64,000 nucleotides of DNA, from NCBI GenBank assembly GCA_036346375.1, contig CM070500.1, positions 72,296,525 through 72,360,524 of the forward strand, written 5' to 3'. Below, one piece after another: positions 20,701-31,990 of the stretch (its first letter is position 1; each line of letters begins with the position of its first letter). The stretch is from Guadua angustifolia. Taxonomy: Eukaryota; Streptophyta; Magnoliopsida; Poales; Poaceae. The notes under the pieces are model-generated. The model was not told the DNA's origin, made no database searches, and worked only from the letters and a program-made list of their open reading frames with translations. Position numbers and translations under genes: made by a program.

Positions 20701-23700
20701 GCCTCCCTGCATGCCGACGACCGCACCGGACGTGATCCACCTGGGAAGGACCGGCGGCCGTCCGGTCGACTCCGTATAGCTCGTGATCAGTTCGGCCGGC
20801 GAATCTCCGTGTAGTATTCGTCCCTGAACTGAATCTCCGTGGTAGATCTGCAAACGAAGCATGCAATTTCTGAACGAGCTCAGATGCACCCTGAGAAACA
20901 GCTACTGTTGCTAACATGCATGCTAGTTTGCTACATGGACGTCCTGTACATGCGGAGTTGCTTTTCGATCTCATTTGGATTCTTATTCTTGCGCGACAAA
21001 TTGAGCTGGTCCGCGCAATTATTGATTTAGGTTTGCTAAGTTCACAGAGCTCAGACTGACTAGAAACGTATATAGGCAGACGAAAATGGCTACCTGAATC
21101 TGCACTCTGTCGGGTTTTGTTAGGTCAAATATGGAGTAATCATATCCTTCCAGGTATAACGATCTCATCTTCGAGGTCATGTAGAAGGGAGAAGGAGCAT
21201 ATGTGGTACTCCAGTTTCCTCCGGACCTACAGAAACCACCAGGATGAGCACATTAAATCATCTCAGAATTAAACAAAAAATTACGAGTCGTTAAAAACAA
21301 GGTTCAGTGCTCACATCAGCACTTAGATATTCTGCATTTCTGCTCAATAGTTCTTCGACACATGCAGGAAGAGTTATTGACACATTTTTTTTCCTCTTTC
21401 GAGATGTACTGCTATTTTCGATTTTTTCATTAGAAAGGATAGAAAGTCATACAAAATACAGAAATTCGTCAAGAGATGTATTATTACAGGAATTCCAAGC
21501 ACACGCGCAAGAAAACAGTGTTTTATAAAAATAATATGCTGAAACAAAATTTTACAAAATACACATTTGTCACTATTTAAAATGACAATAAATGTCTGTT
21601 TAGTCATGGATTGAATTTTCCGATAGATTATTTTATTGTAGATTCACTTGGTTGACAAGGTTAAGGCTTATGTCACTATTTAAAACGGCGATAGAAGTGT
21701 ATTTTTGTAAAATTTTCTTCAGTGTATTATTTTCATAAAATTATTTAAATAATGTATTATTTAAAAATAATAATTCCGCAAGTAGCCGCCACAGTCACTG
21801 TTGCTGTGAGTTCACAGTTCACACTACAAGCTCTATAATTCCTCAAATAATTTGTATCATTCCACTCTGTCATTTTCCGATTAAATCCTTATGTGTTTCG
21901 AGTTCATCAATGCCTGTGAGTGACAACACTGAGATGGCAAGATGAGTTCAAATCTATGCCCAAACATCAAGCAACATCAAAGTTTCACAGGGTATACCAA
22001 AGAGATGGTCTGAACATATCAGCTACATGATCTTTTGCTGCGCAATCCACGCACAAATATCCTACAATACAAGTCGAGTGAAGCGACTAATCTTCACGGA
22101 ATCATCGCTAAGCAAGGATCTATGCATTTTTCTTTCGGGTTTGCTAATTCTTAGTTCCCTGAAAATTTATTATCTGTTAGTCATCTAAATTTGCATAGGA
22201 CTAAGCCTAAAATTGTGGTGCTAAGTAATGTGTAATTTTAGTATTACTCTACTGCAATTTTTAAATTTTTTTGTATTTGTAAGGTTTACTTTATTTTTTA
22301 TCTAGATTAGAAATGATTTATTTATTTTTTTGTATTTTGTATAGGTATGGGTGGGTAAAATATAGTAGCCATCGGATGCAAATCATATGATTCAAAAAAG
22401 TGATTGAGATTGAAAAACAAATCAGGCGACTTATCAATGAACAACCCCTTTTTTCTTCTATATGGCTAAAAAAAGTGACTTGATATTAAAAAAAATCAGG
22501 CAATTTATCAATAAACAACCCCTTTTTCTTCCAGGGAATCACGCAACTTGACTTTAAGGTGCACGAGGCCTATAGTACAATATCGCTAAACTTGATGTGG
22601 TTAATTGTAATAAGCTGGTAACAACAAATTAGGGGCTGTCTATTTGTCGATCGAGTTCGCTCCGGGGGAGGTCCAACGCGCGTTGGACCGAGCCGGCCGT
22701 CCAACGCGTGCGAAACCGTCCGATGTGAGTGCTGCGCGCGCCGCGAATCAAGGCAAAACGCATGTATACGCGGCTACCGCTCGGGTCATCGGCTCCGCTC
22801 GTATGGTTTAGGCGGCTCAAGCCACGATCCTACTCGACATCGCTGTTGTGTATATGCTTCGCTGGTGTGTATCACGTAAAATTTGAGAAATTCGGTCGTG
22901 ATGCTACGTCACGCGAAATTTTGTTGGACGGACATTTCTGTAAAAAAATTGCGTAATCTCGGACATTGCGTAAAAAAATTGCCAGATTTCCCAAAATACG
23001 TAAAAAAACAGCCGCGGATTACGCAATTTTTTTACAGAAATGTCTGTCCAACAAAATTTCGCGCGACGCGGCATCACGACCGAATTTTCCAAATTTTGCA
23101 CGACACGTAATGCGCGCTGCAAAATTTTGTACGACGCGGCGTAGCGCGTAACACTGGCTAGTTTATGTCATGGACAGTGCAGCAGCCCATGAGAACATGA
23201 TCTGATTGGAGAATTGGTGCAGTATATGGTTGGGTATGACCTGAGTTGTCAACCGGATAGCCGGGACAAATATAAACATCTGATGTATTGTAAAACACTG
23301 TAAAGGAAATTCACAGAAAAAAATCCCTTTTTTGGGTAAAGCAAAAGCTAAGCATGTGCAGATGCACTAGAATTAGTACTAATCTTAATCTGAACACATG
23401 AGACGAGACATCTACTACGTGTTATGTACTTATGTTGAATAAGTACATGCTTGACAAGATGGAAAATCGTCCAGTGTCAGTTCATTCATAAAACGATACG
23501 CAACCGTGAAGCGTATACGCAACAGCGGCGCCGAGCAGGATCGTGGCTTGAGCCGCCTAAACCATACGTGCGGAGCCAATGACCCGAGCGGTAGCTGCAT
23601 ATACATGCGTTTTGCCTTGATTCACGGCACACGCAGCACCCACATCAGACGGTTTCACGCGTGTTGGACAGCCGGCTCGGTCCAACGCGCATTGGACCTC

Positions 23701-25155
23701 CCCCGGAGCGATTTTTCTTAACCCGTGAACAAGATCTAATCATTCTCATGACTCCCTCCACTTTCTGTATAACTCGCCCCTTCATCCATAGGACAATGAA
23801 TAAAGCAAAGAACTATTCTAGCTTACACACCAAAAAAATTAAGTTTGCTCAACTCCTACAAAATACGAGACAAAAAAAATCTAAACTAGACAAAACTAAA
23901 GTAAAGCTAGATGAACCCTACAAATAAAAATCAAATAGAACTAAATATTATAATAATTGAACATAACTTAGAATGCAATTTTTGGCTACATAACATAAGA
24001 TGCAATTTTACGCGACTGAGAGGTAAAAAAAAAACACCTGTAGCTGAGGAGATTGGCGGCAAAAGTGATGGGCTGGTCTCCCCTGCCGATCCCCTGCTCC
24101 TGCACGAGGACGGGCACCCTCCTCCCCTTGAACTCCACGCGGCTGAACTGCTCGCCGAAGCCGAAGAACCGCTCGTCCCGGTCGCTCGCGTACGTGAGGA
24201 ACAAGCGGTTGAACTCCTCCGGCCGCCGCGCCTCCTGCTCTGCTGCCGCTGATGCTCTCTCCGGCGGCGGCAGCAGCGCCGAGAGTTCCTCCCGGCTCGG
24301 GAACCCGGAGGAGAGCTTCTTCTTGCTGCTGTTGCTCCTCTGCACGCGCGCCGCCAAGCGCAGGCGCAGGCTGCTCCGGTGGGAGTGGGACCTTGGAGTT
24401 GTCGTCGCCGGCGGCGGCGGTGGCCTCGCCTGATCGGCGTGGACGCAGCTCCATTCGTAGTTGCCGATCTTGACGCTGAACGCGACCTGCGTGTCGCTCT
24501 TCTGCTCGAGGAGGACCCAGTACCGCGCCGAGAGGACAGGCCTCCCCGCGCCGGCGGCCCTTGCTCGGCGGCCGGCGCGCAGACCGCAGCAGCACGACCG
24601 CGCCGTGTTCGCCTCCTTCGCGGAAACGAGCCCGGTGATCACCAGCACCGGGAACCGCGTCCCGTCGGATTCTTTGAACGCGGCGCCGCGCAGCAGTTCG
24701 GCGCCCGCCTCGACGTCGCAGCGGTAGAAAGCCCTGATCCTTTCCACGCTCTGGTGCTCAGGGACGAGGCGCGCCCGGCCGTCTCGGAGCTCGAATGATC
24801 CGCGGCACTCATCGGCCTCGGTGGCTGCGGAGGCCGCGGAGACGAACGCGACGCCAGGGACGGTCTCCCACATCACGCCGCGGCGAGGATCGCCGCCACC
24901 GGAGGAGACGCATGACAGAGAGAGCGCGCCGCCGAGGGAGGGGTCCCAGCGGAGGCGGAAGAGGGTGCCGACGGGGAAGTCGTGGGCGTGGGCGTGGGCG
25001 AGCTTGGAGGACGGCGCGAACGAGAGCGGCGGCGTGGCGTCGCCATGGCGGAACGCCGTGGCCGGTACGGCGCGCGGGAAGGGGTTGTTGAGGCGCGCGT
25101 GGTGCTTCTTGGTTGTCTTGGTCCGCTGCGCCGGCGCCGGCGCCGGCGACGGCAT
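17788..25155 (-). CDS. GH31 glycosidase, YihQ/sulfoquinovosidase-like, seven exons
   Basis: Proposed join on the minus strand: 25155-24038, 21226-21094, 20847-20629, 20513-20358, 20234-19560, 19466-19350, 18159-17788. All introns are GT-AG and phases agree, giving 929 codons plus stop. Exon 1 is very GC-rich and encodes a beta-sandwich N-terminal domain (FFGFGEQF). Exon 2 gives GGNWSTTYAPSPFYMTSKMRSL, exon 3 GRPPVLPRWITSG..VSAFWLQ and exon 4 DWVGQRKTAIGSQLWWNW. Exon 5 holds the nucleophile Asp613 (WMADFGE) and the acid/base Asp729 (NHSDAGGY). Exon 7 carries the C-terminal beta domain. The DFGE and QDWVGQR contexts favour YihQ-type enzymes that cleave sulfoquinovosides, over classical alpha-glucosidases. 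Substrate is inferred. No clear signal peptide. Introns 1 and 6 are swollen by transposons, but no exon is broken. Confidence 0.85.
18219..19295. mobile_element. Inverted-repeat element in GH31 intron 6
   Basis: The two halves are imperfect reverse complements over most of their length. GTGGCAAAATTTTTAC...GCACCTTAAACTT at 18219-18260 pairs with AAGTTTAAGGTGC...GTAAAAATTTCCAC at 19265-19295, and further matches continue inward to the centre near 18760. About 1.08 kb, with no transposase. A perfect target duplication is not evident. The transcript of the GH31 gene would contain it as a long hairpin until splicing. Confidence 0.8.
21521..21780. mobile_element. MITE remnant in GH31 intron 1
   Basis: AT-rich arms (AAAATTTTACAAAATACAC at 21545-21565, reversed near 21690-21715) flank a centre with TCACTATTTAAAATGACAATA and TCACTATTTAAAACGGCGATA. 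The same centre motif and arms occur in the MITEs at 25318-25637 and 30985-31165, so they are one family. Ends are decayed. Confidence 0.6.
22657..23711. mobile_element. Long-TIR element in GH31 intron 1
   Basis: Inverted arms of about 190 bp (22657-22845 and 23520-23711) start TCGCTCCGGGGGAGGTCC and contain GGTTTAGGCGGCTCAAGCC. Long TIRs of this size are typical of Mutator-like elements, but I could not find a clean 9 bp duplication, so the superfamily is open. A second, independent foldback (22867-23140) lies in the middle. No transposase. Confidence 0.75.
22867..23140. repeat. Foldback nested in the long-TIR element
   Basis: About 110 bp arms are near-perfect reverse complements (AATTCGGTCGTGATGC; TTTCTGTAAAAAAATTGCG), separated by a short centre near 22990. 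The arms contain repeated CGTAAAAAAATTGC words. RNA from it would form a long hairpin. Confidence 0.8.
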
Positions 25156-25211
25156 GGCGGGGCAATGGAATGCTCTGCTCGGTCAGGCGGTTAAGCAGCA
25201 CCGAGCCGCGA

Positions 25212-25216
25212 TTGGC
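25212..25216 (-). promoter_or_regulatory. CCAAT box upstream of GH31
   Basis: CCAAT on the minus strand about 57 bases before the proposed ATG. No TATA box is evident between it and the MITE at 25318-25637, which sits within 200 bp of the start codon and may affect the promoter. Confidence 0.3.
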
Positions 25217-25317
25217 TGAAATAGATTCTTGGAACGAGGGGGTGGGGCCAGGTGGTGGGGCTGGGGCTGTGGGCCCGCGGAGCGCGCGTTCGTTTTGACT
25301 CGTGCTACATTTGGTAG

Positions 25318-25637
25318 GAGAATTATTTTTTTAAATAATATTTAAAAAATAAAAATTTACAGAAATAATATGTCAAAATTAAAAATTACAAATATACCTC
25401 TCTGTAGTAGTTCCAATTAGCGACAGAGAGTCTGTCGCTATTTGAAATGACGACAGAGAGCTTTATCTCAACCGAGCAAGCGCGGGTGAAAGGGAGGGAG
25501 GTTTGGAAACAGGTCTCTATCGCTATTTGGAATGGTGACAGACTTCTGGCGACAGGGAGGTATGTTTGTAATTTTTAGTTTTGACATATTATTTCTGTAG
25601 TTTTTTATTTTTCAAATATTATTTTAAAAAATAATTC
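25318..25637. mobile_element. hAT-like MITE in the GH31 promoter region
   Basis: 320 bp with the 8 bp duplication TTTGGTAG (25310-25317, 25638-25645). Arms GAATTATTTTTTTAAATAATATTT and its reverse complement extend about 80 bp inward. The centre has GTCGCTATTTGAAATGACGACAG and its inverse. Related copies lie at 21521-21780 and 30985-31165. Confidence 0.8.
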
Positions 25638-25645
25638 TTTGGTAG

Positions 25646-26484
25646 CAGCTGCTAGGTTCACCAAAGCACACGTGTAACGTGGACATTTTTGGCCCGTTTG
25701 ATTTAGGTTGGATGGCTCAGATCAATTCGGACAACGTGAAGTATTTTCCATAGGAGTTTTCTCGTCGGATGTTTATTTCAAATCCTTGGAGTGAGACGTG
25801 TTACTGAGGAAAATTTGATCGTTCTTGGTTGGGCTTTAGACTTACAATTAGGTTAGTCAAGTAGGATTATGAAAAAAAAAACTCATGTGTGGAACTACAA
25901 GAACGCAGCTTTTGAATCTTATCCTCCTTTGACTATAGTTATAGTGCACTGTACCTTGTTCTTAGAACAGCTATTTATAACATTTTCTTTCCAAAACAAT
26001 AGTATAATCGTAGAGGTATCGATAATGTTTCAGCCATGATCAATAAAATCTCCGTTAAAGATCGTTGTGAAATGAGTCTTAAAATCTTAAAAGGGAGATA
26101 TTCACATCGACAATAATAGATGCCACCTGCTACTAACCTTAGAGAATGCAAAATATCTCAGTCTTTTAAATGTTTAGTTAAATTTAAGCTACATGTTTAA
26201 TTACTATGGTATGGCGACCCTTTCCCTAGTGTGTTGCTAGAATTTAAATCATTAGATGCTTCCCACGTATACGTTGATTTTGTGTGCACCTATCAAATTT
26301 TCTTGCAGAATTTTGGAAATCGGTCAAACTACTTGACATGTAAACGGAGCCGGTCTCTCACGTTCAGCCAGGGTAACGTGAGTGACTAAAGTTTGTCACG
26401 ATTGTCTAAATTGTCTTTTTTTAGACTATTTAAGTTGTCTTGGAACTTAACATATCCCAAAAACGTATGGTTGCTTGCCGATTA
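25646..26484. other. Intergenic, nothing recognised
   Basis: AT-rich sequence without a supported gene, long inverted repeat or LTR. Possibly the distal promoter of GH31. Confidence 0.4.
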
Positions 26485-26839
26485 CTCCCTCCGTTTAGAA
26501 ATATAAAGTCTATAGTTTGAATGATTTTATTCAAAAATATAAGATTTGTATGTAGATTTAATGAGGCTTTTCCTATTACACCTCTATTTATTCTCTCTCA
26601 ACTATATGCATTTATTCATTAATTACCACCACACACAAATCATTAAATCTCATCTTTCAAGACAATTAAGTGAGAGAGCATCTAAGTTATTTTTCACTTA
26701 TACTTTCTCCCTTCTCAACATAATAACACCACAACTGTTCTTTCAAAAAAAAATTATACCTTTCTCAATTTTACTTTAACCTTAATCTTTGTGCGAGGTC
26801 AAAATAAGCATTAGATTTTTTATTTTTGAATGATGGGAG
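26485..26839. mobile_element. Stowaway-type MITE
   Basis: Starts CTCCCTCCGTTTAGAAATAT and ends ATTTTTGAATGATGGGAG, inverted-repeat ends bounded by TA on both sides. TA duplication and CTCCCTCCG ends define Tc1/mariner-derived Stowaway elements. 355 bp; the ORF at 26546 is incidental. Confidence 0.8.
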
Positions 26840-27824
26840 TACCACATACTGGGCACTGGCCACTGGGTACCTTTCTTAGGAAAGTTTGTGGCCCCATTAT
26901 GAACGTTGCCGTGATCCCGACTAAATACAACTGTACAAATTATGCCGTGTACGTTCAAGCAAAACTTCGGCAACATCCGAGCGGACTAGGAGTGAGGCCT
27001 CTAACTCAGCTCTATTCATGGAATGAATTTAACTCAACACACGCTTATACCTACCAAAGTGTGGCCAGATACAATGAACCTGCTGGCATGAACTAGCTTC
27101 CCGTACGATTGATGCGATTTTGGCACAAGTTTGTAGCTTGAACTTGTTCCAATTAACAAGATTCACAAGGAAGGGAAAAAAAGATAGCTTGCAGTAATTC
27201 CAAACTGTTTTTCAGAGGCAACATAGTTCATTTCTGAATTTCGAGAAGAAGTTTCCCTCAGGTTCATTGTATGTGCCTACTTACATAGACTATGACCTTA
27301 ATTAAAACATGACGTCTTAATGCATCTGTTTGCGTGGCTTTCGATCACTTGTGTAGTTGTAACTTGTATGCATGTATCTTCCAGCTATCATGGTATTGTT
27401 CTTCGAAGCAAAACCTTTAGGGCCCAGGACTTCTCTTCCAGCAATAATCAACACAAAACTTGAGGGTTCACCACTTCACCTATATGTCCATACTCCAATT
27501 TACCGTAAAATGTGCAGAACATACATGCCTTACATATTTTTTTTTCTCAAGGTAAAAAATTGGCAAGTAGTTTGTACGAATGACTTGCTTAACATGTAAT
27601 TAGTGGGAATCCAACTATGGTCATCAACCTGAAAACGGAGGTTAACTAAGAGCTATGAATAAGAGATGAGAGGAGGCCAATATCGATAAAAACAAAACGC
27701 ATTGAAACACAAAGGGATATAGTAATATGCATGCCTTCCCATGATTTAAATAAAATAAGTGAAAACTTGTTTTTACACAACCAAACTGTTCATAACACAA
27801 GTTATGTTCACAATCACTTTAAGA
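26840..27824. other. Intergenic, nothing recognised
   Basis: No domain-bearing ORF and no clear repeat ends. Short ORFs at 26830-27096 and 27372-27599 look random. Confidence 0.4.
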
Positions 27825-28045
27825 GGGTGTTTGGATTAGGGGTATTCCATTGGAATGTTTTAGAATTAGTTTAATTTTCAACTAAATCTCAAAACCTCCT
27901 AAAGAATTACCACTTATCCAAACAGGATCCAAAGGGTGTTTGGATGCATGAGGGCATGAGGAGGGCCTCTTTGGAATATTTTTGGATTTCGTTCAAATTA
28001 TCCTAAGGGTTTAGATCCAAACCCCCTATCTAAATAGGCCCCAAC
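27825..28045. mobile_element. Two adjacent small MITEs with GGTGTTTGGAT ends
   Basis: The first spans about 27825-27930 (GGGTGTTTGGATTAGG ... TTATCCAAACAGGATCC) and the second about 27934-28045 (GGGTGTTTGGATGCAT ... ATCTAAATAGGCCCC). The ends are short inverted repeats as in hAT/Tourist-like MITEs. Exact borders and duplications are not resolved. Confidence 0.5.
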
Positions 28046-30130
28046 TAAGGTTTAAAATTTTTTAGAGAATTTTTATGATACATTATATTGGTAGTGTATA
28101 GTGAGTCATAGAAATTAAATCCAACAATTAATTTGTTAGGAGTATTTTTACTACTCTACTATCAGAGAAAGTATAAATAAATAATAATTAACACAATCTA
28201 TTAGATTGAAAAGAATGAATGACCTGTATCGAATTTAGTATAGCTTTTTTATACCTCCCTGTGGGCCAGGCATGCAGCATTGGCCGATTAGAGAGATGCA
28301 TCTGCGTGCATGCAAGCATCTGGACGTATCCGCAGCTTTGTTCATCACTTCACCCCTGAAGAACTAGTGTAAAATCACGTGCACACTTTTTTTTTTCTTT
28401 AATCCTGTTCGTTGGTTCGGACCATGCTCGTATCTTCCCGCTATCACGGCAATGTTCTCAACAGAGCCACGTTTGCAACTGCCATGCATATCACTGTATC
28501 AACATATGAGCGTACGACAATATGTTGTCATCATGTAAACTTCCCGGCCATATCCAAACAAAATGCTACATTAGATCGGAGAGGGACTGACGAGTCGCAC
28601 AAAGAAGAGATAATCTTACAGAGATAGAATCAGTGTAATATGTTGTAAATATTGCGGTATCAGCAATTTTATCATGACAATTATTTCAAGCAATATGATC
28701 AAAACAAAACATGATACCATACTGATTCACAATAACAGATTGCATCATATAGAATGAACGTAGAATCAGAGATATCAATAAGGGCATAAACATGAACAAA
28801 GCAACTAGCATAAAACTCAAGTTGTTTATTTTGAGTGTTCTCAAATGTCGAGTTGCCCAAAGGCCCTCCTCGTCACAAGGGGCGAGTAATAGACTAATTT
28901 GTGACAACCTTACCTCAGATATTGATTTACTTCTTGACATATTAATAACAAATCTACTTAATTGAATAATATATGCATAAAATAGTGAATCACTTAAATA
29001 GGTTTACTGGACTGAATCTACAAAGCACGAACAGACAGCCAGCTAAACAGAGTGTACTGGAACAAGACTAAGCTTCACTGAACAGAGCAATTTAGCTAAT
29101 AACAACTGCAAGCACATGAACATAAGACAGAACAACAAGCACTAAATCGACTGAATAAGTATATACAGCAAGATAATCAATTGAGCTAAACAAGAAGTAA
29201 CAAGATATAACAGGCTGTCAAGTTTTGTTGTCACAAATTATCTATTTCAGTCCCAAAATCCTCACTGAACACTATGCCCACATGCTAGGTCCCTATGCTA
29301 AACGAATTGGTTGGCCCCTTAGCATTCACCGAGAAGGAACCAAGCACAGAAGTATGAAGGTACTTACAGATCACTGACAGAATGACAGTGAAAAGGCTAG
29401 GCACGTCAAAGACGCTGACCCAAAAAACAACACTACCCCTGTAATGCCACAGCTTCGCAGGCAATTGTCTTCGTAGATACAAAGCTGTAATTCCCAAAGT
29501 GAGGCAATCCACCAGGGAACCTAAGATGCAACCAGCGCAACGCAAAACCACAGAACAGTCCTTCGGCCAAAGGAATGGATGTGCCGAATTGCAACAGCAG
29601 ATCACGAAGGATCTACTCTGAATAACCGGCAATCGAAACAACCCACCAATCCTCCAGAACAAGCAGCAAACTTGCAAAGATTAGAATCCAGAAAGTACTC
29701 AACCTTGCACCCTTTTTCCTTTAATCAAACCACAGTTCAGGCAAAAGGCCAAAGATCAAGATCAAGCCACAACTAGGGTTTCGCACAAAGTGACCACCAC
29801 TAGTTGAATCAAGATTAGATCAAGCCAGATGATCACACACACGGTTGACTGAGGAAAAGGACCAAGGAAATCTCTACTGGAGTAAAAGAGGATCAATTCA
29901 GCCAGATGGGAATAAGCAAGAGTATTTTTCAACCGTATATTTGAGGAAGGAGCACCATCTTGTTTTAAAGGAGCATGGGCTAGTGTGATCGAGCAACAAC
30001 TGTTGCCAGGAAGGCCACATCGCGCCGTTCCACCGCGCGCGCCGCGGCGGAAGACGCGGTCGCTGGCCGCCGCCTCCATCACACGCTCGCCCAAGCCAGG
30101 CTCCACTGTCCCTTGCGCGCGTAAGGTTAA
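28046..30130. other. Unresolved, possible transcript leader on minus strand
   Basis: No recognisable protein. The minus strand from about 30120 to 29300 looks like a processed or LTR-type leader: a GC-rich start with ATGGAGGCGGCGGCCAGC, then T-rich text with AAACCCTAG and long open but low-information frames (30106-29762, 29677-29285). These have no domain I recognise. It could be an unknown gene 5' end or an old LTR. A (T)n tract is at 28386-28398. Confidence 0.3.
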
Positions 30131-30573
30131 GGCATCCTGATGCCTTTTCCTATCGTCCTAGGCCGGCTGGGTTGGCATGGCCTGAAAGCCCATGTCAGCC
30201 CAGTTGGCTCAAAAATTTTTCCTTGGCTCAAAAATTTTTCCTTTCAAGAAATTTGGGGAAAATTCAAATATGCCAACACAATATACTTAAGTATTTTTCT
30301 GTTTGTTTGACATCAACATGGCACGTCTTCGAATGCTCGTGTTGACAATTACTTATTTTTTCTAATTATGTATTAGTGAAAATTTTTAGAAAAATAACAT
30401 TATGAAGGTACTGTGATGGCAAATTGTTATACTACATTCCTACATTGTAAGTTGAAAATCTTTGCATATTAGCCATCAAAGTTTTGAAAGTTTAACCGTG
30501 TGCATACATTGATACAATAATGTTATTTGTAATTGTCAAGATTGCCACATTGCAAAGTCTCAGCTCTCAACAA

Positions 30574-30850
30574 GGGCTCTGTTTAGATGGGGGGGAGGGG
30601 GGGGGGGGGTGCGGTTTGCATGGTTGGTGCTAAAATTGTATCGTTTCCTCGACGACGTACAGGTTAAGCAAGTTTAACTTTGCTAGATTGTTGCCAAAAT
30701 TGTGCTCTGTATTCCGCATGTCATAGAAACAATTTCATGCCAAACAGTGCCAACTTTTTTTCCGAACGATATACTCACCAAAAGAATTGTGGCTCACCAC
30801 ACCTGTGGCATAAAGTAATGGCGAAATGGCAAGCAACCAAATAGGTCTTT
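30574..30850. mobile_element. Candidate MITE with poly-G
   Basis: GGGCTCTGTTTAGATGG at the left and AACCAAATAGGTCTTTA at the right are imperfect inverted ends of the common grass 'CTGTTTGGATGG' MITE type. It includes a G-tract near 30590-30610 that is prone to sequencing error. Confidence 0.45.
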
Positions 30851-30984
30851 ACGCTCCACCTCAAATAGCAGCAATTATAACATCACCTCCCATAATTCTG
30901 GTAATTTTTTTTGAACATTTTGAGAACTTCTAGACAAGTTTTCACGGCATTTACAACATTTAGGATATTTTTCAGGACACACAC

Positions 30985-31165
30985 CCTTTATATATGATTT
31001 AAAAAAAATAATACAAATTTTAAATAATTTTACAAAAATAATACAATTAAAAAATTACAAAAATATACCTCCGTCACCGTTTGGAAATATACTCCTATAA
31101 TTGTTTCAGTATAATATTTCTGTAAAATTCAATAAAGTTTGGTTCATTTAAAAAATTACTTTATA
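30985..31165. mobile_element. MITE remnant, AT-rich arms
   Basis: Arms TTTAAAAAAAATAATACA...TTTTACAAAAATAATAC and their inverse (GTATAATATTTCTGTAAAAT...) flank a short centre with CCGTCACCGTTTGGAAAT. A shortened copy of the 25318-25637 family. Confidence 0.5.
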
Positions 31166-31479
31166 TATACCAGTTAGGTTCGGGATTTCGGTCATTAATG
31201 GGAACTCAGGAGTACGCAGTCTGTTGTAAGCCTCAACCAGCTGCAGAGAGGCCTCGGTGCGAACATGACCATTCAACTGAAGTGGAATAGTAATATTTCT
31301 ACAGGCACAGGAAGGCGGTTGACATTAGGGATGGCAATTCTACCCATTTACCCGCGTGCCCACGGGTAAATACCCGAATAGAGACGGGTATGGGGTCTTT
31401 TTTTTATCCGCGGGTATAGAAAAGGGACTAATTCTAAGCTATACCCGTACCCGTTATACCCGTTTACCCGTGAAATACA

Positions 31480-31990
31480 TTGACAAGTGGGACCAGCATT
31501 AGAAACCCTAGCGCCGCATTCTCCACCGAATCCCCCCAAATCTTAGCACCGCATCCCCCCAAATCTCCTAGCGAGGTAGCGACCCAGGCACCCAGCCCAG
31601 CCGCATTCTCCTCGTCCGTCCCCCAAATCTCCAGATCAAGCTTCGTCTTCCACGGTCCTCCCCCGTCACCTCGCTACCGCCGGCCGCCCTGCATCCCTAC
31701 CCCGCCTCCGGAGTCCAGTAGCCCTCCCTAGTCCCTACCCCGAGCCGCCTCCTACCGTAAGAAGACGCAAGCATGCAGCTAGAGCACATCCTCCTGTGGC
31801 AGGACCTCAACCACGGTGACCTCACCTGCACGCTCCCGAGCGAGCTCAGCACCTCAGCCTCGTCCACGGCTCCACCTCAACTCCAACTGCTTCGCCAGCA
31901 CGCTCCCAGACTCACTCCCCTCGCTGCATCTCCTCCACGTGCCGGAAATTTTTGGCACCAAAGGGCTATTAAATTTGAATCCTTTCCAGG
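31480..31990 (+). pseudogene. GC-rich captured gene fragment, LRR-like
   Basis: Inside the hAT element. After ACCCTAGCGCCGC-type leader text, frames at 31773 and 31816 give GDLTCTLPSELS and LHLNSNCFASTLPDSLPSLHLL, which fit the LxxLxLxxNxxxxxLPxxLxxL leucine-rich-repeat pattern but lie in two different frames. A GT follows TTTCCAG at about 31990. This suggests capture of an LRR-kinase-like exon by the transposon. Evidence is pattern only. Confidence 0.35.

Noticed and set aside
19506..20735. 409-codon plus-strand ORF
   Set aside because: It is antisense to GH31 exons 3-5 and runs through introns. The GC-rich exon gives open frames on both strands, and no domain is visible.
29285..30106. Two consecutive minus-strand ORFs as exons of an unknown gene
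   Set aside because: Low-complexity hydrophobic translations without a domain. They look like a transcript leader or LTR rather than protein-coding sequence.
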